Of a stretch of DNA of 64,000 nt, positions 1 to 13,800 are shown piece by piece. The notes under the pieces are model-generated. The model searched no databases. It was not told the DNA's origin and saw nothing but the letters and a program-made list of their open reading frames with translations. The stretch's first letter is position 1; every line of letters starts with the position of its first letter. The stretch lies in assembly GCA_029204225.1 (NCBI GenBank), contig CM055092.1:46439486-46503485 (forward strand), written 5' to 3'. The stretch is from Diphasiastrum complanatum (Eukaryota; Streptophyta; Lycopodiopsida; Lycopodiales; Lycopodiaceae). The position numbers and the translations under genes are program-made.

Positions 1-829
1 AATCTATCTTGGTCATTTTATGATTTTATGTTTGTGAGTACATTTTACATGTGTGGATCATGTTTCCACATGTGTAAAATAGTTAGAAATAGTTTATAAT
101 GCTGACTTTAGGGGTATCATAAAGATTGCTAGTCAAGCATCTTGGTGTCACTAGGTGATAGGGCCAATTTTGGCTTTGGAGGTCAAATGGTCAAGTACAC
201 ATGTTTTGTCATGATTAGGCCAAAATTCAATTGTGATGTAACTCAAGCTAGTTAGGTTTCTTACACATGTCAAGTTTAGGTTTGATGAGTGATGCACCCT
301 ATGTGGTGGCAAAAGTCAAAGGGTCCAATCATAAGAGAGAGATGTGTTGTAAGGGTCCAATCAAAAGTGAGGGATGTTGCATCACACATCCAATAGGATT
401 AGAGAGGCTATGTTTAAGGGGTCCAATAGGATTGAAGTATGGATCTCCATGAGTTTTTATATGTACTTTCATTCCCTTCATTAGTGGATGAGAGATCTAT
501 GAGTTTTTTGAGTCAATTTGGAGATTTGCCAATTTTGCTTGTATTGTCTTCTCTCTTTAGATGAGCCGAAAAGTGGTATTTTCTCTCTCTACCTGAGAAG
601 AGGAGCTTGTTAGGACTTAGTTTACTTCATGAAGTCTTCCACATGTGTGAAACACCTTTTGGTAATGAATGAATGCATGTAGAATGGTCTTTTTGCCTTA
701 GATCTTGTCATTGATCTTGGATTTCAATCAATAGGTGATCTATAGTGTATGAGCCAAGCTTAGGAGATCAGTTTAACACATTAGGACATTTTCACATGTG
801 TGAATTTTTACAAAAGGGACCATAATGGG
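1..829. other. Non-coding repeat-like flank
   Basis: No convincing coding sequence is visible. The stretch contains several near-palindromes of the CACATGTGTG type (about 47-58, 66-76, 638-651 and 791-804), the same word found in the copia LTRs further along. It may therefore be decayed LTR or leader sequence, but no LTR edge, primer-binding site or target-site duplication could be defined. Confidence 0.3.
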
Positions 830-1290
830 CTTTCTTGCGGTCCATCCCACCATAAGGGACCACAAGGAGGCCCCTTGCGGTCCCTTGGGCCACCACAATG
901 AGCCTTCTTGTAGTCCCTTGCGGTGGTCTGGACTACAAGAAGACTCCTTGTGGTCTTATGGTGCGTTGGGTTGGGTACCCTAAACCCTAAATCCTAAACC
1001 ATGAGAGACCACCAGGATCTTTCTTGCGGTCTCTTGCGGTGGTCTGGACCACAAAGAAGACTCCTTCTGGTCCCTTGGTGGGCTCCTTATGGTCTATTGG
1101 GTTGGGTACCCTAAACCCTAAATCCTAACCTATGAGGGACCACAAGGATCCTTCTTGCGGTCCCTTGCGATGGGTTGGAGTGCTCCTTGCGATCTAGCCC
1201 ACCACAAAGAATTGCGGGAAGGCTCCTTGTGGTTTTCTGCTGTGGTTGGACCGCATGGAACCACAAGGAGCCTTCTTGCGGTTTCTTGCA
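830..1290. repeat. Tandem repeat, ~132-bp unit with telomere-like core
   Basis: A GGTCC/CTTGCGG-rich unit recurs. The phrase TTGGGTTGGGTACCC starts at about 966 and again at about 1097, giving a period of roughly 131-132 bp, with degenerate partial units before and after. Each full unit carries a CCCTAAACCCTAAA stretch, which resembles the plant telomere repeat, followed by ATCCTAA. Sequence around it alternates CTTGCGGTCC with its complement GGACCACAAGG, so short hairpins are possible. There is no coding function. Confidence 0.75.
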
Positions 1291-2699
1291 TTCATAGCCC
1301 TCTTGGGCTTTACCTGGCCATGAGATTGGACCTAACCCTGTACCTAGCTAATGCACCAGGTCCTAGCCCCGGACTTGTTCCTCCCAGAAGTCTTATAGGC
1401 CTACATTTGCTAGCATGCCATGTGCTATGAAATTTTACAAGCAAGATACAAAAAAAACTCGCAGAATGTCAAAACCTTGAATGTTGGGTCATCAGTGAGT
1501 GCAAGGGTTGGAAAATGATGTGAACAATAGAGAAAGATGACTGAAAGGTACAAAGTCCATCTTTCACAAATTTATTTGGATCGGAGATGTAGATGAAAAG
1601 CTATTTTTAGGAGAAACTTCCACATCATATTAGACCCCACCTTTTTGGGTCATTTTGTGGAGACAAGAAAGATCAGAGAAGATGTATATATATGAAAATC
1701 AAATAGCAAGTAGTTGCTAGTGAAGTTGATAGATCATTGATCATTGGAAATTATGTTGCACATCTTGAATTTGGAATCCAACATCATTTCACCATTTCCA
1801 CAACTTAGAGAAACCAAGAAAAGAAAAAGCATAAAAGATTAAAATATGACAAAAATATCTCTTAGATATTTAAATATTAGGACCAAACTCAAAGTCCTTG
1901 TGGTAGTCTCCAACATGAAATTGATTGGAAGATCGACCAAATTACTTCCAATTTGTTTTTGTAGCATAAGTACCCTATTGGGACAAATTTCAACAATGTG
2001 ATTTGGCCCCTCTCCTTCAAATTTTAGTTTTTGTTCATGAGCCTTTACATGATTATACAACAAAGCTAACTCCTTTTTGTTAAGGTCTTTTCTCTTCAAA
2101 ATTCTAATTATACCAAAAAAATTTGGCACTTCTTTTTTACCGTTTGGAGCCATAGCAATTTACAGGGTCAGATTAGGTGGAAAACGGAAGAAATTTGAAA
2201 AATTTCCAATTTTGTAGGGTGTTGACGGATTTCTGGAAAACCAAACTGTTTACAATCAATACCACACCAATTTTGGAGATGTAAATTGCATTAGAACATT
2301 GGAGGTAGGGCAACCTCAGTGTGGTGAAGAGCTGCAAGTGAAAGCTCAAGGAAATGCTAAGAAGAGCCCAAGATATTTCTCTTCCTCAAAGGCAAGGATT
2401 TAGAGGCAGAAAACCTCTGATCTTTCATTGTTCAAAGCATTTTTGGATGTTGTAAACGCATGTATGAGGGTGCCTTGTTAAAGAGGATTGGCTGCCAAGA
2501 GGCCATGGACATCTATGTGTAGCAGAGCGTGCTGGATCAGATCTCTGGAGGGCGCAAAAACCCCTACTCCATAGCCAGGTGGAGGAAGAAGTTGAATGGA
2601 GGAGAGAGAGAGGACCCACGAGAGTCGCGCGCGACTAGAAAGACTGGCCATATTGTACACGCGTGGAGGAAGATAGCCATCCAATCATGAAGATTGAAG
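1291..2699. other. No recognisable feature
   Basis: Only short shadow reading frames occur. AT content is ordinary for the window. No LTR edge, PBS, polypurine tract or protein motif was recognised. Confidence 0.5.
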
Positions 2700-3595
2700 A
2701 TCTTTGGGCCATGGAAGATCTCACAGGTTGGAGCTAGCTTGGGGGAATGCATGTGGGCACTACAGAGTAGATGCTCAGATCTTTGTGATCAAGGATGGCA
2801 TTGTAGGATGACATGGGATGATCATCAGGGGGTAGCTATTTCATATTGGACCTGAGTCATTGGCATGGACAAGACTTACAAGGGCGATTCATGATAGAAT
2901 CAGGAAGCTACAAATGCAAATGGGCAAAGCATAAAGCTTTGAAAGCCAACTCTAGATTGGAGAGCTGATGGAGATCGCACGGGATGTGATCGAATGGCAA
3001 GCACCATGATGGGTGTTTTGCTAGCGATCTACTAGAGGGGACACTGATGTTGAGGACTTTATGGTCTGCTCAATTGGGAGTACAGGATGGCATTACAACA
3101 GGGAGCCAGTTTTGGACATTGGCATCAATGAGGAGGCATCCACCATCACGGGCGTGGATAAGCTATCTGTAGCTTTCATGCAATTGGCTATATTTACAAG
3201 AGTCTAGGCTTGGCACAAGTGTTGGAATTTCCATGGTGCAGACTCTCAGGTGGTGAGATCAAGAAGCCTAAAGGAAGTCACTCAGAGCCATATACCTCAG
3301 TACAATCAGAGAGACAGTGGTCTCGGGATCCCATGAGTGGCGACTCATGGATGAGCTTGCATTGGCATGGTGTTAGGTGGCACATAGCCAGGGAGAGCGA
3401 GCGACACTGCTAGGAGTCAAGAGAGGCACAGGTGATGCTTCGACAACTGGCTTGGATAGTAGGATGGTGACCTAGGGACGGGTCAAGCCTACTTGGAGTT
3501 AGGTGGCATGGAGTGTACCTAGAGGTGGTACATATCCTGAGGGCATGGAGTGCATTACGGGGTGACGTGGATCCAGCATGCCCATGGTTGTGAGC
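2700..3595. repeat. Dispersed repeat Z, copy 1
   Basis: This segment is about 85-90 percent similar by eye to 7430-8601. Shared blocks include the phrases AGCTAGCTTGGGGGAAT, CAGCTATTTCATATTGGAC, and the ending CCATGGTTGTGAG. Copy 1 lacks about 125 bp just after its first shared block (near 2726) and about 143 bp near 3466 relative to copy 2, so it looks like the deleted version. No protein is encoded. The family is unrecognised; it could be the internal part of a non-autonomous LTR element. Confidence 0.7.
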
Positions 3596-4054
3596 GAGCG
3601 CGAATGGAGATGGTTGCTTAGGGAGTGACAACTGATACTTTGGCGAGTGATCAGATGAGCTGCATGGTCATATGCATGATAGTCTCCAAGTTGAAGTCAC
3701 ATGTTGTTTCTATCCATCATTATTTTGTAAGCAGGATGCAGTTATTTGGTTAGATCCAGTTGGAGTCTAGCTGGTACGACAGGATACAACAGTTTGCGCA
3801 AGCTTGATCATGTATTTGGCGTATTCGTGTTGATTTGCATGAATGTGTGCTTGCATGTTACCTTGTCACAAGAGTCTAGATCTGAGCTAGAGTCATATGT
3901 GGTTGTGCATTTGCTATAGTGAAACAAAGTAGTCATTTTATGCTCATTGACTTGTTATTGTCTACCAGATGTCTATCCAGTGAGGGTACAATCTTATGGT
4001 GGCAATAAGATTTTCTCAGGTTGAGCCTCAGTCGCTCATTCACAATAACATATC
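3596..4054. other. No recognisable feature
   Basis: Unique-looking sequence following repeat copy 1. It does not match what follows copy 2, which continues into a copia LTR instead. No coding potential was seen. Confidence 0.4.
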
Positions 4055-4400
4055 ACGCAGATTTCGACGTGGGCGTCTGACGTATCTTCAAAAATTTCAT
4101 AATATGTCACAATCAGACACGTTGGAATATGATGTTTAAGTAAAAAAATCCGAAAATCAGAGTCTGACAATCGGAAAATATGGGTGGCATGAAAGGCCCA
4201 TCAAAATCTGACATGTCGGATTCCGACATTCAGACGTAGATATGACATGGCATGTTTTTTCAAAAAAAAAAAATATGTGTAATCCGATGTGGACGTCGAA
4301 ATCCGACGTCCACGGCTTCTTGGACCTGTCGTCTGGGCCTGAATGGGCACGGACGTTGGAATCCGACGTGTTTTAAAGACGTCAAAATCTGAAGTATGTT
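4055..4400. repeat. CpG-rich GACGT-word cluster with hairpin
   Basis: The words CCGACGT, GACGTC and CGGATT recur many times in about 350 bp, in both orientations. Around 4287-4310 a near-perfect inverted repeat is visible, GGACGTCG and CCGACGTCC separated by a few bases. Retained CpG sites stand out against the CpG-poor surroundings. The function is unknown. Confidence 0.5.
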
Positions 4401-4619
4401 TGGTTTTTCGTATTCGCGCGATCCAGCGTCTTCTCTCTCACTCTGTTTTTTTGCAGGTAAGAGCATCTTTGGAGCGATTGAAGGTGATTGAGAGCGATTG
4501 AAAATCAATAATTGAGGGCTTGAAGATCAGTGCTTCAAGATCAGTGTTTGAGGTTAATGCTTGATTTTTGTTTGTTTATTTGAGGTTGGTGTTTGTTTCT
4601 TTGTTTGTTTTGAGAAGAT

Positions 4620-7429
<2,810 letters not shown>

Positions 7430-8601
7430 CATTTGGTTTGGGCCACGGAAGATCTCACAAGTTCATTTGGAGAAATATTGGCATGCACAGTCATGTGAGG
7501 GACCTGATGGTGGCTTTGGAGTTCACATCTTAGTGTATTCTCAGGGAATGGTTTGGAACCATTCACATGAGCAGCTTGGAGCTAGCTTGGGGGAATACAG
7601 GTGGGCACTACAGGGTAGATGCTCAGATCTTTGTGATCAGGGATGGCATTGGAATACTTGGTAGGGATATCACCATAGGATGACATGGGATGGTCATCAG
7701 GGGGCAGCTATTTCATATTGGACTTGAGTCATTGTCATTGGACAGGACTTACAAGGGTGATTCATGATGGAATCAAAAACCTACAAATGCAAATGGGCAA
7801 AGCTTAAAGCTTTGAGAGCCGACTCTAGGTTGGAGACCTGATGGAAATCACATGGGGTGTGATCGGAGGACAAATGCTGCGGTGAGTGTGTTTTACTAGA
7901 GATCTACTGTAGGGGACACTGATGGCGAGGACTTCAAGATGTGCTCATTTGGGAGTACAGGTTTGCATTATAGCATGGGGCCAGTTTTGGACATTGGCAT
8001 CGATGGAGAGGCATCTACCATCACAGGCGTGGATAAGCTACCTATAGCTTTCATGCATTTGGCTGTATTTGCAGGAGTCTAGGCTTGGCACAGGTGTTGA
8101 AATTTTTATGGTGCAGATTCTCGGGTGGTGAGATCGTGGGGAAGCCTAGAGGGAGTCACTCAATGCCATATACCTCAGTTTGATCAGGGAGGTAGTAGTC
8201 TCGGGATCCCATGAGCAACGACTCAGGGACAGGCTTGCATTGGCATGGTGTCTAGTGGCACATAGCCAGGGAGAGCGAGCAGATGCAAGGAGCCAGATGG
8301 AGTAGGTGATGCTTTGGAGTTCGGCTTGTCTAGCAGGATGGTGACCAAGATCGAAGACATCAGGTGAGCATAGTATGTGGATGACGAGTCCATTGGGGTG
8401 GCACTCAAGGAGATGTTCTAGCTGCTCAGGTATTACATGTCATTTGATATATGGATGATGATCTTCAGCTGGTGCATCATGTGATGACCTAAGGACAGGT
8501 CAAGCCTACTTGGAGGTAGGCATGGAGTGTACCTGGGGTGGTACATATCCTAAGGGCATGGAGTGCATTACGGGGTGATGTGGATCCAACATGCCCATGG
8601 T
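7430..8601. repeat. Dispersed repeat Z, copy 2
   Basis: This is the longer partner of the segment at 2700-3595. It keeps two blocks that copy 1 lacks: about 7460-7570, and about 8340-8482. The second missing block is bounded by similar GATGGTGACC / GATGACC words, which fits deletion in copy 1 at short direct repeats. Its right end is cut at 8601-8602, where copia LTR K1 begins. No protein is encoded. Confidence 0.7.
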
Positions 8602-9061
8602 TGTGAGAGTGAAAAGTGCAAAAATAGGCTTGGTAGAGGCCAAAAATCTTGTATATAAGATAAACACACATGTGTGGAACTAGTGTACTTGTCATATACC
8701 ATAATCATATATGTTGTACATATGATTTAATTCAAGTTCTAGTGGCTAAAAAGGCCAAAAACTAGTTTTCTAGATAAATGATACATGGCATGACTACATT
8801 TGTTTTCATTGTTTTGAGGTTCTATCATAGTGTACTTTATTTCAGGTTGGAGTCTGTACTCTGACAGGGTTTCACACATGTGAAACCAACAAGTACATTT
8901 ACCTTCATTAAATGATTGTTCTTGTTAGGATTTTATGTCTAGAATTGATCTATATTGACCTTAATCTTATGTAGATTGATAGATCAAGTAAATCTAACAT
9001 CCAATCCCTCTTGAGGATCAGATTAGGATCCACCCTGGGTCCATTTTGTACTTTTTCCACA
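8602..9061 (+). mobile_element. Copia LTR, family K (K1)
   Basis: An LTR is inferred because the primer-binding site begins directly after it. It runs TGTGAGAG to TTTCCACA with matching TGTG/CACA ends. A TATA-like TATATAAG lies at about 8652-8659. The near-palindrome TTTCACACATGTGAAA lies at about 8870-8884. The last 120 bp match the LTR end before 19431, so the family has at least two members here. No 3' partner of the same family was found downstream, and the left edge is ambiguous by a few bases because TGTGAG also occurs in the interrupted repeat. Confidence 0.65.
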
Positions 9062-9074
9062 TGGTATCAGAGCC
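9062..9074 (+). other. Primer-binding site, K1
   Basis: TGGTATCAGAGCC is complementary to the 3' end of plant initiator methionine tRNA and follows the LTR immediately. It shows that this copia element was oriented on the plus strand. Confidence 0.9.
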
Positions 9075-9180
9075 AAATACAAGAGGTTTTATTGAAATTG
9101 ATAGGGTTGATTCAAATCAAAGTCAAAATTAGCAAGTTCTAGGAAACTAGCCAATTTTTGTATAGCGAGTTGGATTTGAT
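9075..9180 (+). mobile_element. K1 leader, truncated
   Basis: The untranslated leader resembles the one after 19431: both contain AAATTAGCAAGTT followed by GGAAACTAGC. In the other copy the leader exceeds 1 kb. Here it stops after about 105 bp and runs straight into gag sequence, so most of the leader and the gag start have been lost. Confidence 0.7.
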
Positions 9181-9219
9181 AGATATCCTCAAAATAGAGA
9201 GTAGAGTTGCATTACATTG
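9181..9219 (+). pseudogene. Copia C gag scrap (upstream side)
   Basis: The last codons read RVALHC. The copia gags in this window share this spot (ALHCIKMNV in A, ALHYIKMNV in D, ALHFIKMNV in L). The downstream half, MKMNVSND, is found on the minus strand just below 36276. A target-site duplication lies at the edge. The scrap is therefore one half of a gag interrupted by insertion of element A. Confidence 0.75.
9215..9219. repeat. Target-site duplication of element A (3' side)
   Basis: CATTG on plus is CAATG on the minus strand, reading out of the 3' LTR of A. The same CAATG precedes the 5' LTR start of A at 36276-36280. Copia integrases make 5-bp duplications, so these two sites look like one insertion event now 27 kb apart. 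Confidence 0.75.
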
Positions 9220-9901
9220 TGTAAAAATTAAAGCAAATAAGGATCCTAAAACACTTGAAATGATGAGGGAAACAATAGATTATGATTTCATAAGATTAGC
9301 ACAAGTTGAACCATCAAAATCCATCAAAAATCTATGCTTGAACCTCACTAAATGGCCCAAATCCTTGAAGAAGGCTTCACACGTGTGAAAGTACGGCCTC
9401 CCACAGTCTGAGTACTGTACACCAGACCTACATTCAATCCTATAATCATTAGTAATCACAAGTACTCAAACAATTATGAACATAGAGAGCAATTGCACCA
9501 TTATGAGAGAAAAAACATGAAATTGTTTGATTGATTTTGGTGAGATATCATCACCTATATATACATGATCCATCACGGTTTTGGGCAGGTATGAGTAGAC
9601 CTAAACCTATCCCTAATGCTAATTTTTGTGGATCTTTCATCCCTACCAAGTTAGGGTTGGAATCTTGGAGATCCCTCAACAATGCAAAAATTACCAAAAA
9701 TAGCTCCTATTTTTTCTCCCTTGTATCTAAGCATAATTTGGACTCATTCCAAAGGTTCCAACACTTAGGTCTACTTGAGAACATCCTTATGAATGGAATC
9801 CTATGATATTTGGCACGTGTGACAAGCCACATCATGACCATCTAACTATTTACAAGTCATATGACCAAAACTAGTCAAGCTAGAATTGTGAATTTTTAAC
9901 A
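9220..9901 (-). mobile_element. 3' LTR of copia element A
   Basis: This 682-bp LTR reads TGTTAAAAATT to AATTTTTACA on the minus strand, with a matching terminal inverted repeat. A TATA-like stretch lies at about 9555-9564. The near-palindrome TTCACACGTGTGAA is at 9376-9389. Its sequence agrees with the 5' LTR pieces at 36281-36340 plus 47381-48002 with only about eight mismatches by eye and the same total length (60 + 622). Open frames inside it are LTR shadows that recur in every copy. Confidence 0.92.
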
Positions 9902-9912
9902 CTCCTCCTCAC
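9902..9912 (-). other. Polypurine tract of element A
   Basis: Read on the minus strand, GTGAGGAGGAG abuts the LTR start TGTTAAAA. It lies between the pol stop codon (9916-9918) and the LTR, the usual place for plus-strand DNA priming. Confidence 0.85.
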
Positions 9913-9915
9913 TAT

Positions 9916-12144
9916 CTAGCTTGGTTCAATCATTGCTTTACTAATCACTCCAAGTGATGATCTGAACTTCATAAAAGGTGTCTTTTGAAGTGGTTTAGTA
10001 AGTAGATCAGCTACACATTCATTGCTTGGAACATGCTCCAAAGCAATCTCCTTGGCTTGCACCATTTCTCTCACAAAGTGATGGCATATCTCAATGTGCT
10101 TAGATCTTGCATGGAAGATTGGGTTAGATGCAAGGTGTTGGGCTGATATATTGTCATTGTAGATGATTGGTGCCTCCTCTGAATCCATGATCTTTAGTTC
10201 CACCAATAGTCTCTTGATCCAAAGTACCTCCTTTGTAGTGGTTGTCAAAGCTTTGTACTCGGCCTCGGTTGAAGATAGAGATATAGTTTCTTGCTTTTTT
10301 GAAAGCCATGAAACCACACCTTCTCCTATGAAAGTTGAATAGGCACTTGTTGATTTCCTATCCCTCTTGTCCCCTGCAAAATCTGAATCACTAAATGCAT
10401 GAAGGTTAATCACATCTCCTCTATATAGAATCCCAAAATCCAATGTACCCGAGATGTATCTTAGAATCCTCTTAGCCTTTTTCCAATGGATATTCAATGG
10501 CTTTTGCATGGATTGGCTCAACCTACATACACTAAAGCTAAGATCTGGTCTAGTTATAGTGATCCACATTAAGGAACCTATAAGTTGCCTAAACAAAGTG
10601 ATGTCCATGAAGGATCTTTCATCATCTTCATTTGGCACTTTTACATCTTGCTCCATTGGTGTGTCAACACTTTTGCATACTTCCATCTTAAACTTCTTCA
10701 AAAGACTTTGAGCATAGTTTACTTGACTTATAAAGATAAAATCAGACCCTCTAAGGACTTCTATGCCTAAGATTAAGCGAAGACACCCTAGATCTACCAT
10801 CTTGAACTCTAAGGATAGATCTATCTTGATTTTTTCAATACCATCAACACTATTTCCACTAATGATGATGTCATCTACATAAATGAGTAAAAGTACAATA
10901 CCAACATCATCAAACTTAATGTAAAGAGTGAGATCATATTCACTTTGAACAAAAGAAAGTGAAATAAGATAGCAATGTAGTCTTGAATTCCAAGATCTCG
11001 AGGCTTGCTTCAAGCCATAGATGCTTCTTTGGAGATGGCATACTTTGTTCTCCATTCCATGCTTGATGAACCCTTGTGGCTGCTCCATATAGATATTTTC
11101 TTCCAAAAAACCATTCAAGAAAGAATTAGAGACATCCATTTGACATAGAATCCATCCAAAATGTGATGCAAGTGCAATGATTAGCCTTATTGTGACCATC
11201 TTGGCCACGGGTGCAAAAGTTTCCTCATAGTCTATCCCTCTCTCTTGAGCATAACCTTTTGCAACTAATCTTGCTTTATGTTTGTTAACACTCCCATTTG
11301 CATTCAACTTAAGCTTGAAGACCCACTTGCATCCTATTACATTCCTTTGAGGTCTCTCAACAAGCAACCAAGTTTCATTCTCAATCAAGGCATCATACTC
11401 ATCCAACATAGCTTTATACCATTCTTTGGAGTTCAATGCATCTTCAACATTAGACGGTTCTTCAAAACTAGATAAAGCATAAGAAGTGGATGAGATACCC
11501 TCAACTTGCTGTCCTTTGCCTTGATATGTGAGCCTTGATGGCTCCACTTTTGCCCTTGAAGATCTCCTTGGTGTGATAGGTGGGTTTGGTGCTTGCTCCT
11601 CCATGAGCTCCTCCTCAAAACCAAGATCTTGCTCCTCGGCCATCTTCTTCTTGATTGTTGGAGCACTTGAGCCTTCTTCAAGCATATGCATATGATGTTC
11701 ATCAAAGATGACATCCCTTGAAACAACAAATTTGTTCAAGGATGGGAGATAGACTTTGTAGCCCTTGCTTGAGCTTGCATATCCAAGCATGATCCCTCTT
11801 GTGGAAGATGGATCCTCCTTGGTTCTTGTTTCCAATGGCACATGCACATAACATATACACCCAAAAACTTTAAAGTGATTAAGATTGGGTTTCTTTCCAT
11901 ACAACATCTCATAAGGAGTTTTGCATTCAATTGCTTTGCAAGACACCCTATTCATCAAGTAGTTTGTACATACAAGAGACTCACCCCAAAAGGATTTGGG
12001 CAAACAAGCATCTAATCTTAAAGCCATAGAACATTCACATAATGTTCTATTCCTTCTTTCAACAACTCCATTTTGTTGAGGAGTGTAAGGACAAGAAGTC
12101 TCTTTCTTGATCCCTTCCTCCTCACAAAAGGCCTTGAAGTCGAT
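9916..12144 (-). pseudogene. Copia A pol, 3' half: integrase C-terminus, RT, RNase H
   Basis: The frame stays open from the break at about 12144 to the TAG at 9916-9918; the first ATG (12027) is not the true start. Upstream codons read DFKAFCEEEG and TPQQNGVVERRNRTL, which carries the integrase catalytic Glu. Then come the RNARGI-type linker region, the copia RT (QMDVSNSFLNGFLEENIYM, then YVDDIIISG with the catalytic Asp pair), and RNase H (SDSDFAGDKRDRKSTSAY, then SLSSTEAEYKAL), ending in LTKPLQKTPFMKFRSSLG. No internal stop or frameshift is seen over 2.2 kb, so the copy is young. It lacks gag, protease and the first part of integrase. These lie inverted at 48814-50554, whose last codons (SDNGGEF) stop exactly where this piece begins. 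Confidence 0.93.
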
Positions 12145-12592
12145 TCTGTTACAAAAAGAAAAAGGTCAAAGGACTTATCCTGTAACAATATAAATACATG
12201 TGCACTTATAGTAATAACACACTCTCAGATTCAAGCTTAGACTTAGACTCAGACTAACTTATTTACTTATGCACTTGCGCACTTACGTATTCTTCGTAAA
12301 AGAGATACCACAAGGCAGCAAGAAAGATGTATATTGATTCAGACTCAGAATTATAAAATTCATTTTCTGATCAAAGTTTCAGTCGTTTATCTGATTATCT
12401 AATTGTCTATCACATTTGCGCATATATTTCTAGTTTTTGCACCCATATTTCCGCATGCATAATTTAATCATAATAGAACTACTCTATTAGTACATAGATC
12501 AGATTCAGACATGATTGAAAACGCTGATATTGGTGTGATTTATTCAATATGTAATCGAGTTCTCTAGAAAAATTCGCAGAACCTTTCCAACA
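12141..12592 (+). mobile_element. LTR P (most of it), cut at the rearrangement junction
   Basis: The segment has a TATA-like TATAAATAC near 12188 and ends in TTCCAACA. It does not start with TG. However, the 26-bp stretch 50551-50576, read on minus, begins TGTTGAATATC and ends in the same ATCG/CGAT found here. Joining them would give a TGTTG to CAACA LTR of about 475 bp. No matching target-site duplication was found (AACGT versus CATCT), and no second copy is in the window, so family and edges remain provisional. Confidence 0.5.
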
Positions 12593-12599
12593 CATCTTT

Positions 12600-13430
12600 G
12601 TGCTAACTTGGCTTGCTACGAGGATGGTGAAGGTTCTTCAATGGTTCTTCATGACAAGTGCAAGCATGAAAAAGATAAGGAAAGAGCTAACTTCATCAAT
12701 GGAGGTGGTGAAGGTTCTTCTTTGGAAAATGTTGTTGCTAATGATTTCTTTTATCATATGGAAAAAAATGTTTCTGGGTGCAACATTCTTTTGTGATGAG
12801 TCCAAGAAAGTCATTTTTGCATCAAGTGGTGTCACATGTCTTCATAAAGAGAGTAGATCAAATGGTTCTATCATGAAACTTGGTGATAGTCACAAGTCAA
12901 GAAGAAGAGAAGTATGTGAAGAGTTCAAACTAGGATGTACTTTGAATGATGTCATTGGGTAGTGAGGAAGAATCATTATCATATGAGTCATTACATAAAA
13001 CATTGACTGGAAGTTCTTGTTTGAAAAAAAAGAGTACTTCAATCATCCTTACGTTGAAGGTGCTAATGATTTTTTTCATGGCTTCTAATGTTTTTGAGGT
13101 TTCTACTTCTTATGATGCAATAATTAAGAGGGAGTCTTATGAAGGAAAGAGCAATGGAAGATTGGTTATTGGGAAGATCCAAGGCATGGATCTCACATCT
13201 CTTCCTCAACTCAAGGGATTCTATGATTGTGAATTGATCACTCATGATCAAGATGGCAAAAGGTTGGCTGGAGAAGACTACATGGAGCAAATCAAAAGCC
13301 AAGTTTTTCAAGGCAAGGGAGATCTCATTGATGAGCTTATTGTGGTTTGTTATGGACTCAAGAGGGCTGGATTTATTAGGTTTGATGTTGGATGGAAATT
13401 TTGGAATCTATCTTTTGATTTATGATGGTG
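12600..13430 (+). pseudogene. Unrecognised degenerate coding region
   Basis: Three overlapping plus-strand frames look coding in turn: 12608-12796 (two GEGSS motifs), about 12750-12962 (ATFFCDESKKVIFASSGV), and 12946-13425 (LITHDQDGKRLAGEDYMEQI, then GKGDLIDELIVVCYGLKRAG). The natural composition and the hand-over between frames suggest one old protein broken by indels. I do not recognise the family. It lies between LTR P and a copia gag scrap, so it may be a host fragment captured by a retrotransposon or an element-specific protein. Confidence 0.35.
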
Positions 13431-13439
13431 GCATTGTTT

Positions 13440-13745
13440 TCACTAACCTTTTCTATTCTTGTCTTTCAGATTCTTCTTCTTGGACTATTGCTTAGTCGAA
13501 TACAAGACTATGGTGTTGTTGTTCAATGAGGATAAGCTTTTCTTTCGTATTTCTTCTTGTAATAAACTTGTTGTCAACTTTTGAAGTGATAGCATAGGAG
13601 CATTGCTCAAGAGCGATACTAAATTGTTGTAAGAAGGAGAAAGACTGGATAGAACCCGACATTGTCGAACCTACTGAAGCTAGCTGATTAAGTATCTATT
13701 TGAATTTTTTTAGATGATTAGTGATCGCCATTTTTCGGTATACTT
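13440..13745 (-). pseudogene. Copia gag fragment (H-like)
   Basis: Read on minus, this region gives NHLKKFK, then ILNQLASVGS. After one frameshift it continues LSPSYNNLVSLLSNAPML and then KLTTSLLQEEIRKK. This is the conserved central and C-terminal part of copia-type gag and matches the remnant at 21237-21960 in layout. Both ends are truncated and a stop codon follows the NNN-rich tail. No protease is present. Confidence 0.65.
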
Positions 13746-13800
13746 CCAGAGTATTCCAAATGGGAAGGTAACATTTGCTTGAAGCAAATCTTCCCATATC

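Noticed and set aside
9531-9806. A 91-residue open frame with a near-identical copy at 47416-47691
   Set aside because: Both lie in the A-type LTR in antisense to the element. The conservation is that of the LTR, not of a protein.
12141-12592. LTR P as the 3' LTR of copia E
   Set aside because: No polypurine tract precedes its TGTTG start and E belongs with B1, whose LTR starts TGAAGAAAC.
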